Below, one piece after another: positions 34,915-42,542 of a stretch of DNA of 61,686 bases. Under the pieces are notes generated by a model. That model ran no database searches, was not told where the DNA came from, and saw only the letters and a list, made by a program, of their open reading frames with translations. The first letter of the stretch is position 1, and each line of letters starts with the position of its first letter. The position numbers and the translations under genes were made by a program. The stretch is from an uncultured Eubacteriales bacterium. GTDB taxonomy: Bacteria; Bacillota; Clostridia; Oscillospirales; CAG-272. The stretch spans positions 1 through 61,686 of the forward strand of contig UQNQ01000008.1 in assembly GCA_900542425.1 (NCBI GenBank), read 5' to 3'.

Positions 34915-35844
34915 TCAAAGAAAGATTCCAATAACGGCAAAAATAAAAAAGGCAAGAACATCAGCCAAAAACGGGGGCGCAGAAAGAACATCATATATAA
35001 CGGCGGGTCGTTTTTTCTTTGGAACCAATACCGGCTGCGGCGCATCCTCTGCCGCACGCCGGCGCAAAATTTTCTCCGCAAACAAGAAGAAAAAGAAAAG
35101 TCCCGATAAATAAAGTGTAATCAGAAGAAACCAAAATACCACTTCTCCTCCGACGCACGACGACATCGCCTTTAGAAATTTGCCGCCAAACAAAAGAAAC
35201 AAATTGCATACCCCATGTGAGGCAATCGCACAAATGACATTATCTGTCAGAAAAACAATAACGGAAAGCAAAAGCCCATTCAGGAAAAACACTATAAATT
35301 TCGAAAAATCCAGTGAAAACAAAGCAAAAAGAAGCGATGACATCAGCATTTTCCCGGCGACTCCGCTAAGACGATATTCACAGAGTATAATGCCACGAAA
35401 GAAAAATTCCTCACAAACCGCAGGAAGAAGCACAAGAGAAAACAGCGCAAGGATCAGTTCTCCTGTGGAGGATATAGCGCCGGAAAAGGAAGATCCGAAC
35501 AGTTCATAGAGATTTCCGTCATACGCCGTATGGAACGGCCCAAGTGTCAAAATGCCGGTTTGCAAAAGTAAAACAACAGTACCGACGGCAGTAAGACCGA
35601 TCTCTTTTCCGGAAGGACGAACCATTCCCATTCTCCGGAGCATGTCAGTCCCGCGGCATATCAAAAATATCGCCGACGGAACTCCAAAAACAACAAGATA
35701 AAGCAGCAACACTGCTATGTATGACCATACGCCGGACATCGCACCGATATCAAAAAAGCCGATGATACCTGAAGCGATCAGAACAAAAAAAGTCACTGCC
35801 GGCGCCAAAAGAAAAGGATTCCTTCGTCTGTTATTTACCGGCAT
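34915..35844 (-). CDS. CPBP-family intramembrane metalloprotease
   Basis: A 309-residue protein with about eight membrane helices. The metalloprotease core is CEEFFFRG (Glu-Glu-x3-Arg) near residue 143, followed about 65 residues later by ASHGVCN with the second histidine. The family (Abi/CAAX-like) includes prenyl proteases and bacteriocin-immunity proteins; the substrate is unknown. The start is uncertain: this ATG is chosen with AAAGAGG just upstream, and longer forms from 35871 or 35895 overlap the preceding gene more. It overlaps the folate gene by 14 bases. Confidence 0.78.
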   Translation of the reverse strand: MPVNNRRRNPFLLAPAVTFFVLIASGIIGFFDIGAMSGVWSYIAVLLLYLVVFGVPSAIFLICRGTDMLRRMGMVRPSGKEIGLTAVGTVVLLLQTGILTLGPFHTAYDGNLYELFGSSFSGAISSTGELILALFSLVLLPAVCEEFFFRGIILCEYRLSGVAGKMLMSSLLFALFSLDFSKFIVFFLNGLLLSVIVFLTDNVICAIASHGVCNLFLLFGGKFLKAMSSCVGGEVVFWFLLITLYLSGLFFFFLFAEKILRRRAAEDAPQPVLVPKKKRPAVIYDVLSAPPFLADVLAFFIFAVIGIFL

Positions 35845-36424
35845 ATAAGCCTCTTTCGCTGATGACGACATCCACCGATATGTCGAATCTGCCATGTGGA
35901 ATCTCTCTCAAAATAAAATCCTCATAGATGACGCCTATGGAGTTTGGACGGAATTTACCGAAAAAACGATCATAATATCCTCCGCCGTAGCCGATACGGT
36001 ACCCCCTTTTATCATATACCACACCGGGAACAATACAAAGAACATTCTCTTTTCCCTCTTTTTCCGGACAAAATGTAGGAAGGCTGGTCCGCGGCTCCCG
36101 CAAACCGAACGCGCCTTCCTCCATATCCTCTTCTTCCGATGCGACAAAATAAAATACCATAGAATGATCCTCTGCATTGCAGCGAGGATAGGCGACACGT
36201 TTTCCCGCAGCAACGGCTGCCTGCGCAACGGGAAGTACGTTGACCTCTCCCCTTACCGGATAATACATCAATAAGATATCCGCAAAACGGTAAACGGCAG
36301 AGGAAAGGATATTCCGGCAGATTTTTTCGTCCCGTCCGGAACGCACGTCAGGGGCAATCGCTTCTCGGCGAGCAAGATATTTCTGACGGATTTCGATTTT
36401 ATGCTTTCTGATTTCGTACATCAT
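35831..36424 (-). CDS. 5-Formyltetrahydrofolate cyclo-ligase
   Basis: A 197-residue cytoplasmic enzyme that uses ATP to turn 5-formyl-THF into 5,10-methenyl-THF. The family motifs are the basic N-terminal K-x-x-I-R-Q-K-Y-L-x-R-R segment, the phosphate-binding block YDKRGYRIGYGGGYYDRF in two parts near residue 135-152, and PGVVYD. The gene begins with two adjacent ATG codons; either could be used. It lies 63 bases behind the DJ-1 gene. Confidence 0.9.
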   Translation of the reverse strand: MMYEIRKHKIEIRQKYLARREAIAPDVRSGRDEKICRNILSSAVYRFADILLMYYPVRGEVNVLPVAQAAVAAGKRVAYPRCNAEDHSMVFYFVASEEEDMEEGAFGLREPRTSLPTFCPEKEGKENVLCIVPGVVYDKRGYRIGYGGGYYDRFFGKFRPNSIGVIYEDFILREIPHGRFDISVDVVISERGLYAGK

Positions 36425-36487
36425 GCAATCCTAACCCGCACGGGAAGGACATCCCATGCGATTTTATCTGTTCTATGGAAAAAGCTC

Positions 36488-37030
36488 TTATGCAAGAACG
36501 GACTTTCGCAGTGTTTCCGATTTTTGTTTTCCGAAAAGAGCCTCCACAAGAGTCAACGCAAATTCCATTGCGGCGCCCGCTCCTACTGCTGTTATGACAG
36601 TTCCGTCGCGGCATACTTTTTTATCAGACAATACCGCTCCGGCAAGGGAAGATTCAAAACCCGGATAACAAACGGCATTTTTCCCTGAAAGATAACCCAG
36701 TCTTCCGAGCACCATCGGAGCGGCACAAATGGCGGCAAGGAAACCACCACGTGCCGAAACATCGGCAAGACACCGTTCTACTTCGGGAGAAGCGTCCAGA
36801 TTTTTTGCTCCCGGCATACCACCCGGAAGGATCACCATATCAAAATCTCCGGACCGGATATCCTCTGCCGATGCATCCGCTGCAACGTGAATCCCGTGAG
36901 ATCCCGTAAGATGAAGGCCACCTACACCTGCTATGGTAACCTCTGCTCCGGCCCGTCGCAGAATATCAACCGGTGTCAGTGCCTCAATTTCTTCCGTCCC
37001 GTCCGCAAAAAACAGCAAAACTCTTTTCAT
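36488..37030 (-). CDS. DJ-1/PfpI-family protein
   Basis: A 180-residue class I glutaminase-amidotransferase-like protein. It has the nucleophile-elbow cysteine in AAICAAP (C102), the partner glutamate in EEIEALTP (E16) and PGGMPGAKNL in between, as in DJ-1/ThiJ proteins. Proposed activities are deglycation and chaperone or stress functions; the exact role is unknown. The ATG is set by the adjacent tmk stop one base upstream and a GGAAGG site. A much longer in-frame reading lies wholly within tmk and is not real. Confidence 0.88.
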   Translation of the reverse strand: MKRVLLFFADGTEEIEALTPVDILRRAGAEVTIAGVGGLHLTGSHGIHVAADASAEDIRSGDFDMVILPGGMPGAKNLDASPEVERCLADVSARGGFLAAICAAPMVLGRLGYLSGKNAVCYPGFESSLAGAVLSDKKVCRDGTVITAVGAGAAMEFALTLVEALFGKQKSETLRKSVLA

Positions 37031-37031
37031 T

Positions 37032-37718
37032 TCAGTCTTCCTTCCCCGATACATCAAGCAGTATCGTAACCTTTTCCAGAATCTTTTCCGATATCTCTTC
37101 CTTTGATAATGGCGTATTTCCCTCATAGCACACAATTCGATGCCATCCGAGTTTATCCGAAGCATAGGCGGCCGCCTTATAGCATTTTTCCATATATGCG
37201 GCATCTTTTTCATGAATATCCCTTGCCTGTCCTGTTTGCTCGCTCCGGTTGCCGATAAGCTTCGAGGCAATCTCGTATTTCATATCAAGATACAGAACCG
37301 CATCCGGACGCGGGATCTCAAGCTTTTCAAATTCATATTCCTCCGCCCATCGGATAAAAGCATCCCACTTGTCTCTTTCCAGCTTAGCCAGCTGATGAAT
37401 TTCATTAGATGAAGTATAGCGCGTCGCCAATATCACACTGTCGGATTTTTGATAAAAATCACGCCACCCTATTACATAGGAAGCATAACGGTCCACAGCA
37501 TAGAAAGAGGAAGCGGCATAAGCATTGACGTCGTCGGGATGGGAGCCAAAAGCGCCTGAAAGATACATGCGCACAAGTGCTGAGGATTCACTTTCGTAAT
37601 CAGGGAAAGAAATCACCCTGACATCTTTCCCCTGACGCTTCAGCTCTTTTGCAAGAATCGGTGTCTGCGTCGATTTTCCGGACCCGTCCAAGCCTTCAAT
37701 CACAATCAATTTTCCCAT
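37032..37718 (-). CDS. tmk: Thymidylate kinase-like protein
   Basis: A 228-residue P-loop kinase that phosphorylates dTMP. It opens IVIEGLDGSGKSTQ (P-loop about 9-16), has the dTMP-binding AVDRYAS and LATRYTSSN motifs (the latter in place of DR-Y), then a longer lid region with RSEQTGQARD. The chain is slightly longer than the usual 205-215. It ends one base before the DJ-1 start and begins 12 bases after ftsK on the same strand. Confidence 0.85.
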   Translation of the reverse strand: MGKLIVIEGLDGSGKSTQTPILAKELKRQGKDVRVISFPDYESESSALVRMYLSGAFGSHPDDVNAYAASSFYAVDRYASYVIGWRDFYQKSDSVILATRYTSSNEIHQLAKLERDKWDAFIRWAEEYEFEKLEIPRPDAVLYLDMKYEIASKLIGNRSEQTGQARDIHEKDAAYMEKCYKAAAYASDKLGWHRIVCYEGNTPLSKEEISEKILEKVTILLDVSGKED

Positions 37719-37730
37719 ATATCCCTCATA

Positions 37731-40403
37731 TCAGAACGGAGCGTCGCCGTCATCATCCTCTTCCTCATTGTGAGACGCACCGCTTTCTTTATTCATTTTC
37801 ATTTCAAGATACTGCTCGCGCGTAATCAGCACCGTTCTTGGTTTTTGACCGTCCGGCGCACTTACGATCCCACGGCGTTCCATCACGTCGATGAGCTTTG
37901 CCGCTCTTCCATATCCGAGAGAAAGCCTCCTTTGAATCAGCGATGTCGATATCTTCCCGGATTCCACGGCAAGCTCAATGGCGCTGTCCAGCATCGGATC
38001 GACTTCTTCACCGTCATCGCCGTCCTCCGCCGCAGCAGCTCCGCCTTTTCCTTTTTTCTGTCCACAGACTTCCGCTGCGCGGTCAATCTGTTCGATAATT
38101 TCATCAGAATAAGCGCAATCCTTCGAATGCGTCTTGATAAAGTCCACAATCTCCTCGATTTCCTTTTCGGAAACAAAAGAACCCTGCACACGAATCGGCT
38201 TTGACGCGCCGACCGGTGCATACAGCATATCGCCGCGTCCGATCAGCTTTTCCGCACCCTGCATATCGATAATGGTACGCGAGTCAATCTGGGAAGCAAC
38301 GGTAAACGCAATTCTTGATGGGATATTCGCCTTGATTAGTCCTGTGATAACATCCACCGACGGACGCTGCGTACCGATAATAAGATGCATGCCTGCTGCA
38401 CGCGCTTTTTGGGCAAGGCGGCAGATCGATGCCTCCACATCGTCCGGCGCACTCATCATCAGATCCGCCAGCTCATCGATGATAATGACAATCTGCGGAA
38501 GGAACTCCTTGGCAGGATCCCCTTCAATAGCCGCATTATACTGTGCAATATTTCTTGTATTCTGAGCCTCAATGAGCTCAAAACGCCGCTCCATTTCCGT
38601 CACTGCCCAATGAAGGGAACCCGCCGCCTTTTTCGGATCAAACACAACGGGGACCAGCAGATGGGGAATCCCATTGTAGATATTCAGCTCAACTTTTTTC
38701 GGATCGACCAAAATCAGTTTTACCTCATCCGGACGAGCCTTATAGAGCAAGCTGACAAGCAGGCTGTTGATACAGACGGATTTTCCCATTCCGGTAGCGC
38801 CCGCAATCAAAAGATGCGGCATCTTTGCGATATCAAGATAAACCGGTTCGCCGGAAACATCCTTACCGAGAGAGGTCGTCAGCTTGCTTTTTGCCTCCGC
38901 AAAACGCTTGTCCTCAATGAGTTCACGCACATAAACCGTATTAACGGTTTTATTGGGGACTTCAATCCCGATAGCACTCTTACCTGCGATAATACCATCA
39001 CTGCGAACACCGCTTGAAGCAAGAGAAAGCGCAATGTCATCAAGCAGATTGATAATAGAACGGACCCTCGTACCTGCCGCCGGCTCCAGCTCATAGCGCG
39101 TAATCGTAGGTCCCCTTGACACGTTGGAAATTTTAACATGAACGTTAAAGCTGTCAAGCGTTTGAATGATCCTGTCTGCATTCTCTCTCAGTTCACCGGA
39201 GACATCCGTATTCTTCTTTGCCGTTTCCATTTGCAAAAGCGAAATCGGAGGGAATACATACGTTTCCCGCGGTTTCTCAGGCACTGCCGGAGCGGCAGAA
39301 GCTGGCGAAGCGGCGACCGTCGCTTTTTTGGCAGACACCGGTCTTTTTTCAACCTTTAACTCCATTTGAGCAGATTTTTTCGGAACGTCTTCCGCTGGAT
39401 CTTCCTCTTCCTCCGGACTGCCGGCATAATGAGAAAGCACAGTATCGTCCTCTTTTTTATCAAAAATATCGTCAAGCTTAATCTTACCGTTTCCGTCTAC
39501 CACGTTAATCGGATACAGTACCTCAGATACCGAGTCGTCTGCTCCGCCGATTTTTGCATCGTCCTCAAAAATATCCTTGTCAATTCCGTTCGCCCGGTGA
39601 CGGGTTGCAACCTCTGTGGTACGTGCGGCGCGTTCCGCTTCTTCCTTTTCCGCGCGCTCCGCCTTTTTCTTCTCTGCTGCGGCTTTACGGGTACGGCGAA
39701 CGCCGCGGCTTCTCTGACGGTAAAACATGAATCTCTGCCAGCACTCGCTCGGTGTAAGACCAAACAGTGCCATACCAAAGCCAATCAGGAACAGAAAGGA
39801 AAAGATAAATGTTCCGGGATAACCGAGAGCGCACAATAGCAAAAGAGCAAGCGAGCCGCCGATAAATCCTCCGCCCTCATAAAGCTTTCCCTCGCCGTAA
39901 AGCCCGGAAAAACGGCTCCAAACAAGATCGGAGGATGTGATTTTGCCCACTCCGTCCGAAATACAATAAAAGGCATGAACAATAATGGAAAGAAAAACAA
40001 GGAAAAATAAAGCCACAATATATTTATATTTTACCGCGCCGGATACGACATCCCGGCGCCAAAAAAGCGCAAGCTGAAAAAGGAGAAACGGCACGGCAAA
40101 TGCCGCGATGCCAAAAACGCCGAACAATCCGTTGCGGATTGCCTGCCCCACAATTCCCACGTCATCCGCAAAGGCATAGCATATCCCTATGAAAACAGCC
40201 ATAACGGATAAAAGTACAATCGCAAGCTGATTGCCGACAGATGAAGGATTCGGTTCTTTTTTGATCTTTTCCGCTTTTGTATCCGCTTCTGCCTGGGTGG
40301 TTTTATTCCGTTTACCCGACTTTACGGATTCCGAGTCATAATCGTAAAAATCGTCCTTTGCACGGTTTTGTTTTTTTGACTGATTTTTCTTCTCTTCCGA
40401 CAC
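37731..40403 (-). CDS. ftsK: FtsK/SpoIIIE-type DNA translocase
   Basis: An 890-residue septum-located motor that moves chromosomal DNA into daughter cells. A charged start (1-55) leads to four or so membrane helices (about 60-210), then an acidic linker with repeated Lys/Glu (about 230-390). The motor has Walker A IAGATGMGKSVCINS (near 555), DPKKVELN and Walker B IIIDELADLMM. The C-terminal gamma winged-helix domain (about 815-880) has SLIQRRLSLGYGRAAKLID, which reads KOPS-like sequences. It begins with GTG behind AAGGAAGG. The last 20 residues are acidic. Confidence 0.95.
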   Translation of the reverse strand: MSEEKKNQSKKQNRAKDDFYDYDSESVKSGKRNKTTQAEADTKAEKIKKEPNPSSVGNQLAIVLLSVMAVFIGICYAFADDVGIVGQAIRNGLFGVFGIAAFAVPFLLFQLALFWRRDVVSGAVKYKYIVALFFLVFLSIIVHAFYCISDGVGKITSSDLVWSRFSGLYGEGKLYEGGGFIGGSLALLLLCALGYPGTFIFSFLFLIGFGMALFGLTPSECWQRFMFYRQRSRGVRRTRKAAAEKKKAERAEKEEAERAARTTEVATRHRANGIDKDIFEDDAKIGGADDSVSEVLYPINVVDGNGKIKLDDIFDKKEDDTVLSHYAGSPEEEEDPAEDVPKKSAQMELKVEKRPVSAKKATVAASPASAAPAVPEKPRETYVFPPISLLQMETAKKNTDVSGELRENADRIIQTLDSFNVHVKISNVSRGPTITRYELEPAAGTRVRSIINLLDDIALSLASSGVRSDGIIAGKSAIGIEVPNKTVNTVYVRELIEDKRFAEAKSKLTTSLGKDVSGEPVYLDIAKMPHLLIAGATGMGKSVCINSLLVSLLYKARPDEVKLILVDPKKVELNIYNGIPHLLVPVVFDPKKAAGSLHWAVTEMERRFELIEAQNTRNIAQYNAAIEGDPAKEFLPQIVIIIDELADLMMSAPDDVEASICRLAQKARAAGMHLIIGTQRPSVDVITGLIKANIPSRIAFTVASQIDSRTIIDMQGAEKLIGRGDMLYAPVGASKPIRVQGSFVSEKEIEEIVDFIKTHSKDCAYSDEIIEQIDRAAEVCGQKKGKGGAAAAEDGDDGEEVDPMLDSAIELAVESGKISTSLIQRRLSLGYGRAAKLIDVMERRGIVSAPDGQKPRTVLITREQYLEMKMNKESGASHNEEEDDDGDAPF

Positions 40404-40443
40404 TTTTTCTTTCCTTCCTTTATCAAGATGATGCGTTCCAGAT

Positions 40444-41265
40444 TCAGCCGAAAATCACTGCTAGAAGTCCGACTGCCACACAGTAATAAGCGAAAAATCC
40501 GAATTTTGATTTTTCAGAAATGTAAATAAGAAGCTTCATTGCGGCAAACCCGCATACCATGGCGCACGCCATGCCAATCAAATAATAAGAAAGCTCGCTC
40601 TTTGAAATTTCCGTTTTCATCGCATCCGGAATGTTAAAAATATTCGCGCCAAGAATAGCCGGCACAGACAAAATAAAAGAAAATTTCACCGCTTCTTTCC
40701 GATCAAGCCCAAAAAGAAGTCCTCCCGATATTGTAGAACCGGAACGGGAAAGCCCCGGGAAAACGGCGGCAAGCTGAAATAATCCCACGCCAAGCGCTCC
40801 TAAAGGGGACAACTCCTCTTTATGTCCGCGACCGGCAAATCGATCCGAAAAAAAGAGCAAAATTCCGTTACAGATAAGAATCGCACCAACCGCACGCGTA
40901 TAGCCTGTTACAACCGCTACGAAGTCCTCCAGCCAAAACGCCGGAATAAGAGGCAGAGTGGAAATAATCAGCAAAATAACAAGGCGCTCGTTTTTTGAAT
41001 ATTCCGAAAGAGAAAATTTTCCCCGGAACACCTTGCCAAGCATCGTAAAAAAAGCGGGAATGAGAGAAAAAATTTCTTTATAATAAAAGACAAAAACGAC
41101 GATGAGCGTCGCAAGATGCAAAAGAATATCAAATGTCAGATAGGACTCGGAACTTTCCAAACCGAAGAGCGCATGGGCAAGCGCCAAATGTCCCGAGCTT
41201 GAAACCGGAAGAAACTCCGTGACACCCTGTAAAATTCCGCAAACAATTGCTTCAATTAAAGTCAA
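40444..41265 (-). CDS. uppP: Undecaprenyl-diphosphatase
   Basis: A 273-residue BacA-type integral membrane enzyme with about eight helices that recycles undecaprenyl diphosphate for cell-wall synthesis. It has the two repeats GVTEFLPVSSSGHL (about 15-28) and PGLSRSGSTISGG (about 168-180). It begins with TTG behind a strong AGGAGG six bases upstream. First gene of the leftward row with ftsK. Members of this family also confer bacitracin tolerance. Confidence 0.94.
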   Translation of the reverse strand: MTLIEAIVCGILQGVTEFLPVSSSGHLALAHALFGLESSESYLTFDILLHLATLIVVFVFYYKEIFSLIPAFFTMLGKVFRGKFSLSEYSKNERLVILLIISTLPLIPAFWLEDFVAVVTGYTRAVGAILICNGILLFFSDRFAGRGHKEELSPLGALGVGLFQLAAVFPGLSRSGSTISGGLLFGLDRKEAVKFSFILSVPAILGANIFNIPDAMKTEISKSELSYYLIGMACAMVCGFAAMKLLIYISEKSKFGFFAYYCVAVGLLAVIFG

Positions 41266-41449
41266 GATATCCTCCTCACTCCGCTATCATCCATTACACC
41301 TGCACTGCAGACGCATGCAAAAACGTCCGACGATCATGTGACAGTATAAGAAAGCCCGCTCAGCACAAAATAGTAATATGATTATTATAGCATAGAAAAA
41401 TGAAAATTACAATATTTTCAACCATAATTAAACTTTACGGTAAAATTTT

Positions 41450-41842
41450 ATGAGGAATCATTATAAAAAATACACAGGACTTTTCTTTTCCGTTATCCTT
41501 ACCGGTTTCCTTGCGGGTGTTCTCAACGGACTATTCGGTACCGGCGGCGGTATTATCATTGTTTATCTGCTTTCCAGATTATATGCCGGATCCCATGAAT
41601 ACCATACAAAGGATATTTTTGCCATGACGGTCGGCAGCGTTCTTATCATGTCCGCGTCCTCGCTTTTCATTTACATGCGAAGCGGAGAGCTTTCTCTCTC
41701 TGAGACGGCAAACTACCTCATTCCTGCTGCAGCCGGAGGTGTCATCGGCGCATTTTTACTTGACAAAACCAATGCCGCCATTATGAAAAAAATTTTTGCC
41801 GTTCTCGTGATCTACGCCGGAATTACTCTCATGTTCCGATAA
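41450..41842 (+). CDS. Half-size TauE/SafE-family permease, first half
   Basis: A 130-residue protein with four membrane helices (about 10-35, 48-72, 85-103 and 108-128). It carries one copy of the family repeat, GLFGTGGGIIIV, near residue 30. TauE/SafE (sulfite exporter TauE, YfcA) proteins normally have two such halves in one chain of about 250 residues. The second half is the next gene, so the two products probably assemble as a heterodimer. Substrates of the family include sulfonates, sulfite and sulfoacetate; here it is unknown. I see no good ribosome-binding site. Confidence 0.8.
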   Translation: MRNHYKKYTGLFFSVILTGFLAGVLNGLFGTGGGIIIVYLLSRLYAGSHEYHTKDIFAMTVGSVLIMSASSLFIYMRSGELSLSETANYLIPAAAGGVIGAFLLDKTNAAIMKKIFAVLVIYAGITLMFR

Positions 41843-41879
41843 AAGACGCACCTACCGATGAAAGAGAAAGGAAGATTTC

Positions 41880-42233
41880 ATGCTGGATTTTATTGTTGCA
41901 CTGATTACCTCCGCGCTCGCGGGAACCGGCGTCGGCGGCGGAGGATTGCTTGTCATTTACCTCACACTTGTCAAAAACACGGAACAACTGAAAGCTCAGG
42001 GAATTAACATCGCATTTTTCATAGCGGGTGCTCTTACTTCGATGATCGTTCACTTTCAGAAAAGACATCTAAATATTCCTCTTATGCTGCTCATCGGAGT
42101 GCTCGGTATGATAGGCTCCATGCTTGGTGCCCTGCTTGCAGGAAAAATAGGGTCCGGACTTATTCAGAAAGCGTTTGGTTTTATGCTGGTAGCAAGCGGT
42201 GTGAAAACTTTTTTCACAAAGGTCAAAAAATAG
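41880..42233 (+). CDS. Half-size TauE/SafE-family permease, second half
   Basis: A 117-residue protein with four membrane helices and the second copy of the repeat, GTGVGGGGLLVIYL, near residue 15, with A-Q-G-I-N near 41. It complements the upstream half-size gene and starts 37 bases after it, behind AGAAAGGAAG. Both chains are complete with own starts and stops, so this is a true split and not a simple frameshift: the first half ends in a natural helix (ITLMFR). Confidence 0.82.
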   Translation: MLDFIVALITSALAGTGVGGGGLLVIYLTLVKNTEQLKAQGINIAFFIAGALTSMIVHFQKRHLNIPLMLLIGVLGMIGSMLGALLAGKIGSGLIQKAFGFMLVASGVKTFFTKVKK

Positions 42234-42269
42234 TTACAATTACAAAAAGCAGTTATTCCTCGCATAGTC

Positions 42270-42298
42270 TTGCAAAATTTTCCCCTTTGTGTTATACT
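42270..42298 (+). promoter_or_regulatory. Promoter of the large LRR gene
   Basis: TTGCAA (42270-42275), a 17-base spacer and TATACT (42293-42298). It leaves a leader of about 240 bases (42305-42542) that has no open frame I trust and no known RNA motif. Confidence 0.7.
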
Positions 42299-42542
42299 GT
42301 GAAATACAGTCTGAAACGAAAATAGAATCTTCCCCCTGCAGCATTCCGAAAAACCGTTTTTTCCCCGTATCACATGCGGAGAGAATCTTTGGCTGACAGC
42401 GTGGCAGTTTGTCTTTGAAAGGCAGGGAGATTCTGTTCTAAAACGAATCCAAAAATCAATCCGAGAACGATTCTTTATCATTCCGTCCGTACTGCGGAAG
42501 ACACCGCATCGGGCAAAGAATCCATACAAGGAAGGTATATTT

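Noticed and set aside
36488..37270. A longer form of the DJ-1 protein with 80 extra N-terminal residues
   Set aside because: The extra part lies inside tmk in another frame; the DJ-1 family start matches the ATG at 37030.
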